64,000 nt of DNA from Mycobacterium basiliense (GTDB lineage: Bacteria; Actinomycetota; Actinomycetes; Mycobacteriales; Mycobacteriaceae), in the NCBI RefSeq assembly GCF_900292015.1, contig NZ_LR130759.1:1302001-1366000 (forward strand). Direction: 5' to 3'. Numbering within the stretch: the first letter of the stretch is position 1; each line of letters opens with the position of its first letter. Below are positions 33,965 to 42,274 of the stretch, piece by piece. The notes beneath the pieces were generated by a model. The model was not told where the DNA came from. It searched no databases and saw only the letters and a list, made by a program, of their open reading frames with translations. The position numbers and the translations under genes are program-made.

Positions 33965-36163
33965 TCAGTCGAGCCGGTAGCGGATCAGCCGGGAGCTGTT
34001 GGCCACCACCGCCACCGACGAGGCGTTGTGCAGAATCGCGGCCAGCACCGGCGAGAGTGCGCCACCGGCGCCGATCAATAGACCGGCGGCGTTCACGGCG
34101 ATCGACATGCCGTAGTTCTCCCGGATTACCTCCACTGCCCGGGCGCCGAGGTCCCGCACGTCGAGCAGCCGGTGCAGATCGTCGTTGGCCAGCGCCACGT
34201 CGGCGGTCTCGACGGCGACGTCGGTGCCAGCCAGGCCCATCGCTATCCCGATGTCGGCGGCGGCCAGCGCCGGGGCATCGTTGACGCCGTCCCCGACCAT
34301 CCCGACCACGTAGCCGTCGCTCTGCAGCTCACGCACCACCTCGAGCTTGTCTTCGGGCATCACCTCGGCGCGCCACTCGTCGATGCCCAGCTCGTCGGCG
34401 ACTACCTCGGCGATGTCGGGGTGGTCGCCGGTGAGCATGACAATCCGGCGGATGCCGCTGTCCCGCAGCTTCGTCAGCACCTCGGCCGCCTCGGGACGGA
34501 CCTCGTCTCGGAGGCTGATCAGGCCAACCAGGGTGCCGTCCACGGCGAGCAGCAGCGGGGTTTCCGCCTGGCGGCGCAGCGTGTCGACCCACTCCGATGC
34601 CTTCTTGGACACCTTGACTTTCTCGGAGCGCAGCAGCGATGGGCTGCCCAGCAGCAGGGTCCTGCCGTCGGCCCAGGTTCGCATGCCCAGGCCGACCAAG
34701 ACTTCGCACTCCTCGTGTGGGGGAATGCTGATGCGGCGTTCTTCGGTCGAGCGGATCACCGCTTCGGCCAGCGGGTGTCGCGAGTGGATCTCCGAGCTGG
34801 CGGCGTATGCCAGCACCTGCTCGGGTTCCCAATCTTTGTGCATGGCAATGATATTGGTGACTACTGGGCGGCCGACGGTCAGCGTCCCGGTCTTGTCGAA
34901 GACGATCGCGTCCACCCGGCCCGCCTGTTCGAGGTGGGATCCGCCCTTGATCAGGATCCCGCGGCGGGCACCGTTTCCGATTGCCGCGCTGATCGCAGTC
35001 GGGGTGGACAGGCCCACCGCGCACGGGCAGGCGATCAGCAGCATGGTCATCGCGCGGCGCACATCCCCAGTCAGCAGCAAGGTGATACCGGAGACGATGA
35101 ACGAGGTGGGCACGAAGCGGCGGGAGAAGTTCTCGCCGACCGTCTGAATGGGCGCCCGGTCCAGCTGGGCCTCTTCGACTCGGGTGATGATGCGCCCGAT
35201 GGTGGTTTGGTTGCCGACCGCCTGGGCCCGCACCACCAACCGTCCACGCACCACCACCGAACCCGCGTGTACGTACATTCCGGGAGTGATGCTGACCGGC
35301 AGGTTTTCGCCGGTGATCGCGGACTGGTTGACGATGGCTTCACCGTCGACCGCCTCACCGTCGACCGGGATGGCGACGTGGTCATGGACGACGACCTCGT
35401 CACCGATCTGCAAACTATCGATCGGCACCTGCACTTCGGTCCCGGCGGTGGCGCCCTCGGTGAGGCGGATCCACGCCGTGTCCTGGTTGCCGCGCAGCAG
35501 CTCGGAGATCGCCCGTCGGGTCCGCCGCAGGGTCAGATCCTGCAGGTATTCGCCTATATTGAGCAGCCATAGCACGGTCAGCGCGACGACGTTCTCGCGC
35601 AGGATGAGGCTTGCCACCGTCGCCGCCGACACCAGCGCATCGGTGCCGGCCTTCCCGGAACGCAGCGAACGCAGGGCGCCACGCAGGAACGGGTAGCCGG
35701 TGAAGATGGTCACGCCGGTGGCGACCATCCGGCCGCTGGGTCCGAGCAGCGGTGGGCGGGCGAAGACGTAGCGGCGTACCCCGAGCAGGGCCAGCGCCGC
35801 ACCCCCGATGACCATGCGAAGAACATCGGCATTGCGGATCTCCGAGGAATGCGGCGCGCGCGTCGGGATCAGCTCCGCGGCCACGTGTTCGGCACCCCTG
35901 ATCGCCTCCAGTACCAAGGAGCGTTCGCATCGTCGCGGCGAGTACCACACCACGACCGACCCGGTACGCGGATAGGCATGCACGACGCGCACGCCGGTCT
36001 GCTTGGCCACGGCCTCCTCGACTGCCACGGCCCGCCGGGGATTGCCGCGGACCCAGTCGACCTGCACCCGCATCCGTCCGGCCGCGTCGGAGACTACGAC
36101 CAGGTCGGCGGTCTCGGTGGCGTCGTCGCTGGTGGCAACGTCCTTAACGATGGCGAGGGACAT
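33965..36163 (-). CDS. ctpC: Metal-exporting P1B-type ATPase CtpC
   Basis: This 732-residue ATPase has eight predicted helices. The transmembrane metal site CPC is at residues 379-381, and the phosphorylated Asp423 is in DKTGTLT. The N-terminal region lacks the CxxC of typical heavy-metal domains. In M. tuberculosis CtpC (Rv3270) protects against zinc and has also been linked to manganese. Its start lies nine bases after the stop of pacL1, which encodes its partner in that species. A short internal duplication (VDGEAVDGEA) is seen near residue 270. Confidence 0.95.
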   Translation of the reverse strand: MSLAIVKDVATSDDATETADLVVVSDAAGRMRVQVDWVRGNPRRAVAVEEAVAKQTGVRVVHAYPRTGSVVVWYSPRRCERSLVLEAIRGAEHVAAELIPTRAPHSSEIRNADVLRMVIGGAALALLGVRRYVFARPPLLGPSGRMVATGVTIFTGYPFLRGALRSLRSGKAGTDALVSAATVASLILRENVVALTVLWLLNIGEYLQDLTLRRTRRAISELLRGNQDTAWIRLTEGATAGTEVQVPIDSLQIGDEVVVHDHVAIPVDGEAVDGEAIVNQSAITGENLPVSITPGMYVHAGSVVVRGRLVVRAQAVGNQTTIGRIITRVEEAQLDRAPIQTVGENFSRRFVPTSFIVSGITLLLTGDVRRAMTMLLIACPCAVGLSTPTAISAAIGNGARRGILIKGGSHLEQAGRVDAIVFDKTGTLTVGRPVVTNIIAMHKDWEPEQVLAYAASSEIHSRHPLAEAVIRSTEERRISIPPHEECEVLVGLGMRTWADGRTLLLGSPSLLRSEKVKVSKKASEWVDTLRRQAETPLLLAVDGTLVGLISLRDEVRPEAAEVLTKLRDSGIRRIVMLTGDHPDIAEVVADELGIDEWRAEVMPEDKLEVVRELQSDGYVVGMVGDGVNDAPALAAADIGIAMGLAGTDVAVETADVALANDDLHRLLDVRDLGARAVEVIRENYGMSIAVNAAGLLIGAGGALSPVLAAILHNASSVAVVANSSRLIRYRLD

Positions 36164-36172
36164 ATCGCCGGA

Positions 36173-36451
36173 TCAGTGGTCGTGGTCGTGGACTGCGACG
36201 GCAGGAGTGGGCGCCTCCTCGCCGATGCGCTCACGCGCCTCCGACATCACGTCGGAAATCTTGAGCCGGGCCGACTCCGCGGCTTCCTCAGCCTTGCGGG
36301 TGCCGCGCAAGCCCAGCTCGGCCGCCGATACGGCGGTCTGGTGCAGTGGAGCCTTCTTCGCGGCCTTGCGGACCACGTCGTATGCGGCCGCCCCGACCAC
36401 CCCGTGCACTACCAATGTGGCCGCCTTTGCCAACAGTCCATACGCCGCCAT
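36173..36451 (-). CDS. pacL1: PacL1-like DUF1490 membrane scaffold for CtpC
   Basis: This 92-residue protein has an N-terminal membrane helix and a charged helical tail that ends in VAVHDHDH, a likely metal-binding motif. In M. tuberculosis the corresponding PacL1 (Rv3269) clusters with CtpC in the membrane and binds zinc through its C-terminal motif. Here it precedes ctpC in the same operon with nine bases between. The presence of the full HDHDH tail supports retention of that function. Confidence 0.9.
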   Translation of the reverse strand: MAAYGLLAKAATLVVHGVVGAAAYDVVRKAAKKAPLHQTAVSAAELGLRGTRKAEEAAESARLKISDVMSEARERIGEEAPTPAVAVHDHDH

Positions 36452-36570
36452 GGCTGCAACCTTCCTATCGTCGTTGTCGGTCTATCGCTGTGTCATTCAG
36501 CGTCGGCCACGACGTTAACATCGAAATATCGCGATATCAACATGAATAGTGGACGCGTTGGTCGCCCGGC

Positions 36571-37287
36571 TCACAGCGCGCGAGTGACCTTTTCGGTCTC
36601 GATCTTGCGTGGCAGCGCGGCCGGATCGGGGTTGGCGACCTGCACCAGCGACGCGCCCACCGACAAGATCGCCAGCAAGCCGTCCACCAACTCGCCGGGA
36701 CCGGGCCAAGATGCGGTGGAGAGCACCCGATCCGTTGCCGTGATACCCGTCCGTGCCGCCGATTCCGCGCAGTCGGCCAGCACTCGATCGACGGCTCGGC
36801 CGGCCAGCGCCGGGCCGGGGTGGCGTTCGGCAATGATCTGGTCGCCGTGCACCCGTACGGCGGTCGCGTAGTCGGTGACGCCGACCGGCAAGTCGGCCGC
36901 CGGCCGGCCGAACGGGTCCAGCGACAGCACGGCCACCTCGCCGCCGGAGACCGCGTTGTCGGCTTCGTCCAGCCGATCTGCGGTGCACAGGGCCAGATCG
37001 GCCGCGCCGTCGAGAACCACCTCGGCGCCGATCCACCACACGCCGAACAGGACCGCCGCAGTCTGCCAGTGGGCGGGCAGCAGCACCGCGACCCGGCTGG
37101 TCGGTCCGGCGGCCAGCTCGTCACGCAACAGATTGCCGGTCTTGGCCGCCCAATTGGCCATGGTCACCGCGGACAGCTCGATGCGCTCGCCGGTGGCGTC
37201 GTCGTAGTACGTAATGCGCGGCCCGACCGGATCGGCCCGCACTATCGGGTCGAGAATCGCTTCGCTTAGAGTGGTCAGTTGATGCAT
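36571..37287 (-). CDS. TIGR03089 family protein (truncated acyl-adenylate-like)
   Basis: This 238-residue protein resembles the N-terminal part of AMP-binding acyl-CoA synthetases (ITYYDDATGERIELS, then ANWAAKTGNLLRDEL) but ends before the adenylation core. No ATP-binding loop is visible, so enzymatic activity is doubtful. Its start overlaps the lcp1 stop by 13 bases, suggesting cotranscription with lcp1. M. tuberculosis Rv3268 is similar. The function is unknown; the location suggests an envelope role. Confidence 0.85.
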   Translation of the reverse strand: MHQLTTLSEAILDPIVRADPVGPRITYYDDATGERIELSAVTMANWAAKTGNLLRDELAAGPTSRVAVLLPAHWQTAAVLFGVWWIGAEVVLDGAADLALCTADRLDEADNAVSGGEVAVLSLDPFGRPAADLPVGVTDYATAVRVHGDQIIAERHPGPALAGRAVDRVLADCAESAARTGITATDRVLSTASWPGPGELVDGLLAILSVGASLVQVANPDPAALPRKIETEKVTRAL

Positions 37288-38750
37288 TCCGGCTGGTCGG
37301 AACCGGCGGTGAGGATCGGCGACGGCGGGGGAGCGGTGTCCGAGGACCCGGTGCTCGCCGCACGGGCGGATGATACGGAGCCGCCGCCCCCGAGGCCGGA
37401 GCCCGGGCCGCTGTAGTCGTTGGCCAGCACCACCCGCACCGATCCGGCCGGTACCGACTGGTCGGCGACGACCGGCAACCCGCCCAGCTCCGTGGCCACC
37501 TGCTGCGCGCCCAGGTCGTCTGTCTTGGCGGCCCGCACCTGGCTGCCCTGCACGTGTCCGCCATCGTTGTTGCCCACCATGCCGGTGGCAAATCCCTTGG
37601 CGGTCAGCACCTCCGACACCGCCGCCGCCAGGCCGTTGATGTCGGTGTCGTTGACCACATTGGCGGTGGTCTTGGCCGGCGTGTAGGCCAGCTGTTCGGT
37701 CTTGCCCTCATTCTGCTCGTGCAACAGACCGGCCACCCAGTCGGCAACCTGGTGCGGGTCCACCCGAACCACACTTTGCATGCCGTCGTCACTCCAGCCG
37801 GACCCGTCGAGCACCGGGATGGTGGCGAACGCGACGTTGCCGCCAGCCAGCTCCTGTAGCTGCTGCACGAAGTCCATGATGTCCCAGCCAGAGGACAGCA
37901 CCACCGAGCGCTGCACCGCCTGCTGCAAGCGTCTCAGCGTGGCCGGGCTGGACAGCGTTTTGCCGGATATCACCCGGTGCGCCAGCGTGGCCATCACGGC
38001 TTGCTGACGCACCACGCGGTCGAGGTCGCCCCGGGGCAACTCGTGGCGCTGCCGGACGAAACTGAGCGCCTGCGGACCGTTGAGTTTTTGCCGCCCGGCC
38101 GGGAAGTCGGCGCCCGAAAGCGGCTCGTAGACAGCCTCTTTGAGGCAGACGTCGACGCCACCGAGTGCGTCGGCGATCAACGCGAAACCGAGCAGTCCGA
38201 TCTCGGCGTAGTGATCGACGGTGACTCCGGTGAGATCGGCCACGGTCTTGATCAGCGCCTCGCGCCCAGCCTCGGTACCCGCGGCCGCAGCTTCGGCGGC
38301 CGAGGCGCCGGCTTGGACCAGATTGGCTCGCTTGGTCTCTCGGGTTTGGCCGTAGACGCCATTGATCTTGGTCTTGCCCAGGCCCGGGGCCTGGACGTAG
38401 GAATCGCGCGGAATGGAGATCGCGGTGGCCGATTTCCCGTTGTTGGGGATCCGGATCAGGATGATCGTGTCGGTATTGGTCGCTTCCTCGTCGCCGGCTC
38501 GCAGGGTCGCCAGTTCCTGCGCGGTTAGTGGGTTGCCATGTGCGTCGGTGCGGCTGTCCAGGCCAACCAACAGAATGTCGATCGCACCGTCGTCGCCGCC
38601 GTGCCCCAGCGAGGGGGCGGACATGTGGAAGATGCCGTCTTCGAAGGACCGAACGCTGGTCCATGCCAGTCCGGTGCCGAGGACGACGACGACGGCCAAT
38701 GCCGTGGAAACCGCACGGGCCGCACGAGCCACACGTTGCACAGGCATCAC
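37275..38750 (-). CDS. lcp1: LytR-CpsA-Psr ligase Lcp1 (arabinogalactan-peptidoglycan attachment)
   Basis: This 491-residue membrane-anchored protein has an N-terminal helix (about residues 13-30), the LCP domain with ILLVGLDSRTD and ISIPRDSYV, and a C-terminal LytR_C domain. LCP proteins transfer polymers from polyprenyl phosphate carriers to peptidoglycan. M. tuberculosis Lcp1 (Rv3267) joins arabinogalactan to peptidoglycan and is essential. It diverges from rmlD and wbbL, which make the arabinogalactan linker, over a 64-base gap. Confidence 0.93.
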   Translation of the reverse strand: MMPVQRVARAARAVSTALAVVVVLGTGLAWTSVRSFEDGIFHMSAPSLGHGGDDGAIDILLVGLDSRTDAHGNPLTAQELATLRAGDEEATNTDTIILIRIPNNGKSATAISIPRDSYVQAPGLGKTKINGVYGQTRETKRANLVQAGASAAEAAAAGTEAGREALIKTVADLTGVTVDHYAEIGLLGFALIADALGGVDVCLKEAVYEPLSGADFPAGRQKLNGPQALSFVRQRHELPRGDLDRVVRQQAVMATLAHRVISGKTLSSPATLRRLQQAVQRSVVLSSGWDIMDFVQQLQELAGGNVAFATIPVLDGSGWSDDGMQSVVRVDPHQVADWVAGLLHEQNEGKTEQLAYTPAKTTANVVNDTDINGLAAAVSEVLTAKGFATGMVGNNDGGHVQGSQVRAAKTDDLGAQQVATELGGLPVVADQSVPAGSVRVVLANDYSGPGSGLGGGGSVSSARAASTGSSDTAPPPSPILTAGSDQPECIN

Positions 38751-38814
38751 TGTAGGTTACTTGTATCACAGCCGGTTTCTTTGTAGCTCGGTCCGGCGTG
38801 CCAGACTCAAACAC

Positions 38815-39738
38815 ATGTCGAGCACGTCGGGACGGCTGGTTATCACCGGCGCAGGTGGGCAGCTGGGCGGCTTCTTGGCCGCTCTGTCAGCCGGTCAGGA
38901 CCGCACGATGTTGGCAAAGACGTCGTCGCAATGGGACATCACCGACCCCGCGGCGGCCGATCGGATCATCCAAACCGGCGATGTGGTGATCAACTGCGCG
39001 GCCTACACCGATGTCGACGGCGCCGAGACGGAGGAATCACGGGCCTACGCCGTTAATGCCACCGGACCGGAAATCCTCGCCCGCGCGTGCGCGCGCGTAG
39101 GTGCGCGGCTCATCCACGTCTCCACCGACTACGTATTTGACGGCGTGTTCGACGGCACCGAGCCGCGTCCCTATGAACCCAGCGACCACACCGCACCCCA
39201 AGGGGTGTACGCGCGCAGCAAGCTCGCCGGCGAACGGGCCGTGCTAGCGGCACATTCCGAGGCCGTCGTGGTGCGAACCGCCTGGGTGTACACCGGTGGA
39301 GCCGGCAAGGATTTTGTTGCTGTGATGCAACGGTTGGCCGGAGGCGACGGTCCCATCGATGTGGTGGACGACCAGATCGGCTCACCGACCTATGTCGCCG
39401 ACCTTGCCGCTGCCTTGCTGGAGGTGGCCGACACCGGTCTGCGGGGGTGCGTCCTGCACGCCGCCAACTCCGGTGCAGTCTCCCGCTTCGAGCAGGCTCG
39501 CGCGGTCTTCGAAGCGTGCGGTGCCGAGACCCAGCGGGTCCGGCCGGTTAGCAGTGCCCAATTTCCCCGGCCGGCGCCGCGGCCGAGCTACTCCGCGCTG
39601 TCCGGTGGGCAGTGGGCCGCGGCGGGCCTGACGCCGCTACGGCCCTGGCGCGCAGCGCTCGTCGCCGCCTTGGCCGCGGCATGCAGCGGAACGCAGGGAG
39701 CGCCGCCCGGACGACCGTTACCCTCTACGCGTGACTGA
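38815..39738 (+). CDS. rmlD: dTDP-4-dehydrorhamnose reductase RmlD
   Basis: RmlD makes dTDP-L-rhamnose, the donor for the arabinogalactan linker. This 307-residue short-chain dehydrogenase has the NADPH loop GAGGQLG, the STDYVFDG segment with Thr and Asp, and the catalytic YARSK. The ATG at 38815 starts directly with the nucleotide-binding fold; longer frames run back into the divergent lcp1. It overlaps wbbL by eight bases. Confidence 0.94.
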   Translation: MSSTSGRLVITGAGGQLGGFLAALSAGQDRTMLAKTSSQWDITDPAAADRIIQTGDVVINCAAYTDVDGAETEESRAYAVNATGPEILARACARVGARLIHVSTDYVFDGVFDGTEPRPYEPSDHTAPQGVYARSKLAGERAVLAAHSEAVVVRTAWVYTGGAGKDFVAVMQRLAGGDGPIDVVDDQIGSPTYVADLAAALLEVADTGLRGCVLHAANSGAVSRFEQARAVFEACGAETQRVRPVSSAQFPRPAPRPSYSALSGGQWAAAGLTPLRPWRAALVAALAAACSGTQGAPPGRPLPSTRD

Positions 39739-40621
39739 CGTTCTGCCGGTCGTCGCGGTGACCTACTCGCCGGGCCCGCACTTGGAGCGGTTTCTGGCCT
39801 CCCTGACGCTGGCTACGGAGCGTCCGGTGAGTGTCGTGTTGGCCGACAATGGTTCCATCGACGGAGCGCCAGAGGCCGCAGTCGAGCGTTACCCCAACGT
39901 GCGGCTGCACCCGACGGGATCCAATCTCGGATATGGAACCGCGGTGAACCGCGCGGTCGCCCAGCTCGACGCGGTCGACGAACGCTGGGTGGACAACTGG
40001 GTGATCGTGGCAAACCCCGACGTGCAATGGGGTCCGGGAAGTATTGACGCACTATTGGAGGCCGCTGAGCGTTGGCCCCAAGCCGGAGCGTTGGGGCCGC
40101 TTATCCGGGATCCGGACGGGTCGGTGTACCCGTCGGCGCGGCTGCTGCCCAGCTTCATCCGGGGCGGCATGCACGCGGTGCTCGGGCCGATGTGGCCGGG
40201 CAACCCGTGGACAAGGGCCTATCGTCAGGAGCACCTCGAGCCCAGCGAACGGCCGGTGGGGTGGTTGTCGGGGTCGTGCCTGCTGGTGCGACGGGCGGCA
40301 TTCACCGAAGTCGGCGGCTTCGATGAGCGTTACTTCATGTATATGGAGGACGTGGATCTGGGCGACCGGCTCGGCAGGGCCGGCTGGCTCAACGTGTACG
40401 TACCGTCGGCCGAGGTGCTGCATCACAAGGGCCATTCCACCGGGCGTGATCCGGCGCATCACCTGGCGGCACATCACAAAAGCACATATATATTCCTTGC
40501 AGATCGGCATCCTGGTTGGTGGTGGGCACCGTTGCGCTGGATTTTTCGAGGATCGCTGGCCGTTCGCTCCCGGCTGATGGTGCGCGGGTCGCGGCGAAAG
40601 CTGACAGAAGGGCGGCACTGA
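39731..40621 (+). CDS. wbbL: Rhamnosyltransferase WbbL
   Basis: This GT2 glycosyltransferase adds L-rhamnose from dTDP-rhamnose to decaprenyl-PP-GlcNAc, completing the linker of arabinogalactan. Substrate segments are ADNGSIDGAPE and NPDVQWGPG, with MYMEDVDL as the acceptor-side acidic motif. The start is a GTG at 39731 inside the rmlD end. M. tuberculosis WbbL1 (Rv3265c) is essential. It is followed after one base by manB, so the three genes are probably one operon. Confidence 0.94.
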   Translation: MTDVLPVVAVTYSPGPHLERFLASLTLATERPVSVVLADNGSIDGAPEAAVERYPNVRLHPTGSNLGYGTAVNRAVAQLDAVDERWVDNWVIVANPDVQWGPGSIDALLEAAERWPQAGALGPLIRDPDGSVYPSARLLPSFIRGGMHAVLGPMWPGNPWTRAYRQEHLEPSERPVGWLSGSCLLVRRAAFTEVGGFDERYFMYMEDVDLGDRLGRAGWLNVYVPSAEVLHHKGHSTGRDPAHHLAAHHKSTYIFLADRHPGWWWAPLRWIFRGSLAVRSRLMVRGSRRKLTEGRH

Positions 40622-40622
40622 G

Positions 40623-41699
40623 TTGGCAACCAAGGACGTCGACGCGGTGGTCTTGGTCGGCGGCAAGGGCACCAGGCTGCGCCCGCTGACGTTGTCGGCG
40701 CCCAAGCCCATGTTGCCGACGGCGGGGCTGCCTTTTCTCACCCATCTGCTGTCGCGCATCGCCGCAGCGGGAATCGAACACGTGATCCTGAGCACGTCCT
40801 ACCGGGCCGAGGTGTTTGAGGCCGAATTCGGCGACGGGTCGAAGCTGGGTCTGCAGATTGACTACGTCACCGAAGACAGTCCATTGGGTACCGGTGGTGG
40901 CATCGCCAATGTCGCCGGACAGCTTCGTCATGACACCGTGATGGTGTTCAACGGCGACGTACTTTCCGGTGCCGACCTGGGCCAGGTGCTGGAATTTCAC
41001 CAAACCAACCAAGCGGATGTCACCCTGCACCTGGTGCGGGTGGGCGACCCGCGGGCTTTCGGCTGTGTTCCCACCGCGGACGGCCGGGTGACGGCGTTTC
41101 TGGAAAAGACACAAGATCCGCCCACCGATCAGATCAACGCGGGCTGTTACGTCTTCCGGCGCAAAGTCATCGACCGGATTCCGCGGGGCCGCGAAGTCTC
41201 GGTGGAACGGGAGGTGTTCCCGTCGTTGCTGGCCGATCCCGGCGTCAAAATGTGCGGCTATGTCGATGCCACCTACTGGCGCGACATGGGGACACCGGAG
41301 GATTTTGTGCGTGGCTCGGCCGATCTGGTGCGTGGGATCGCCCCCTCGCCGGCCCTGCACGGCCACCGCGGCGAACAGCTGGTACACGACGGCGCGGCGA
41401 TTTCTCCCGGGGCGCTGTTGATCGGCGGCACGGTCGTCGGACGGGGTGCCGAGATCGGTCCCGGCGCCCGGCTGGACGGGGCAGTCATCTTCGACGGCGT
41501 CAAGGTCGAGGCGGGCAGCGTCATCGAGCGATCGATCATCGGCTTCGGAGCGCGTATTGGTCCGCGGGCGCTGATCCGCGACGGGGTGATCGGCGACGGT
41601 GCCGACATCGGCGCGCGTTGCGAATTGCTGCGCGGCGCCCGGGTGTGGCCCGGGGTGTGCATTCCCGACGGCGGCATCCGTTACTCGTCTGATGTGTGA
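40623..41699 (+). CDS. manB: Mannose-1-phosphate guanylyltransferase
   Basis: The 358-residue protein has the nucleotidyltransferase signature GGKGTRLRPLT, the metal-binding FNGDV and a C-terminal left-handed beta-helix of hexapeptide repeats (IGPGARLDGAVI and on). It makes GDP-mannose, the mannosyl donor for PIM, LM/LAM and glycoprotein synthesis. The start codon is an unusual TTG at 40623, one base after the wbbL stop, consistent with coupled translation. M. tuberculosis calls the gene manB (Rv3264c); the name is used for phosphomannomutase elsewhere. Confidence 0.93.
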   Translation: MATKDVDAVVLVGGKGTRLRPLTLSAPKPMLPTAGLPFLTHLLSRIAAAGIEHVILSTSYRAEVFEAEFGDGSKLGLQIDYVTEDSPLGTGGGIANVAGQLRHDTVMVFNGDVLSGADLGQVLEFHQTNQADVTLHLVRVGDPRAFGCVPTADGRVTAFLEKTQDPPTDQINAGCYVFRRKVIDRIPRGREVSVEREVFPSLLADPGVKMCGYVDATYWRDMGTPEDFVRGSADLVRGIAPSPALHGHRGEQLVHDGAAISPGALLIGGTVVGRGAEIGPGARLDGAVIFDGVKVEAGSVIERSIIGFGARIGPRALIRDGVIGDGADIGARCELLRGARVWPGVCIPDGGIRYSSDV

Positions 41700-42274
41700 T
41701 TCCGCATTGCGCGCTTGACCAGGTAGTCCAGCGCGTGGTCGGTTCCCGGTGGCAATGCGTCGGCCGGCCACCACCGCAGGTCTTCGGATTCCTCGCTGAC
41801 GGCGATGCGGGCACCGGCCGGCGCATGCGCGGCGAACTGCAGGTCGAGGTGGCGGGTCGGTACGCCCAGTGAGCACGTCACTGGGTGCACATGGACGGCC
41901 ACCAGCTGTGGCACGATGCGCAGGCCGGTGATCCCGGATTCCTCGGTGGCTTCGCGCAAGGCCGCCGCGACGATGTCGTCGTCGTCGTCTTCGCAGTGGC
42001 CGCCGAGCTGCACCCAGCGGCCAAGCCGGCGATGCAAGCACAGCAGCACCCGATCGCTGGCCGAATCGACCACCAGTGTCGACGCGGTGACGTGGCCGGG
42101 TTCGCACGCGCGGCGACAGGCATCGCGTCGTCCGTGGACAAAGGCCAGCACGGAGTGCCGCAACGAATCCTGAGCAGGATCGGGGGCCCGCCAATGGGTG
42201 AGGATCTCAATGGTCGACTCTCGGATACTCAACGGGCTCCTCGCTTGGTCCGGCGATCGCGCAGCGTCATCCAT
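41681..42274 (-). CDS. Nudix hydrolase
   Basis: A Nudix fold is indicated by WVQLGGHCEDDDD and a Nudix-box end REATEESGI. The box is shifted: the region before RE has Asp where the canonical Glu stands and carries one extra residue. A flanking RLLLCLHRRLG strand is typical. The ATG at 42274 gives 197 residues; a TTG at 42286 gives 201, and shorter starts are possible. It overlaps the mamA 3' end by 46 bases and the convergent manB end by 19. I recall no such gene between Rv3264c and Rv3263 in M. tuberculosis. The substrate is unknown. Confidence 0.83.
   Translation of the reverse strand: MDDAARSPDQARSPLSIRESTIEILTHWRAPDPAQDSLRHSVLAFVHGRRDACRRACEPGHVTASTLVVDSASDRVLLCLHRRLGRWVQLGGHCEDDDDDIVAAALREATEESGITGLRIVPQLVAVHVHPVTCSLGVPTRHLDLQFAAHAPAGARIAVSEESEDLRWWPADALPPGTDHALDYLVKRAMRNHTSDE

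Noticed and set aside
34172..35572. 466-codon frame antisense to ctpC
   Set aside because: CtpC motifs CPC and DKTGT are intact on the other strand; the antisense product has no recognisable fold.
40389..42194. 601-codon minus-strand frame across wbbL, manB and the Nudix gene
   Set aside because: It spans three real genes and has the Arg/Pro/Gln-rich composition of an out-of-frame reading.
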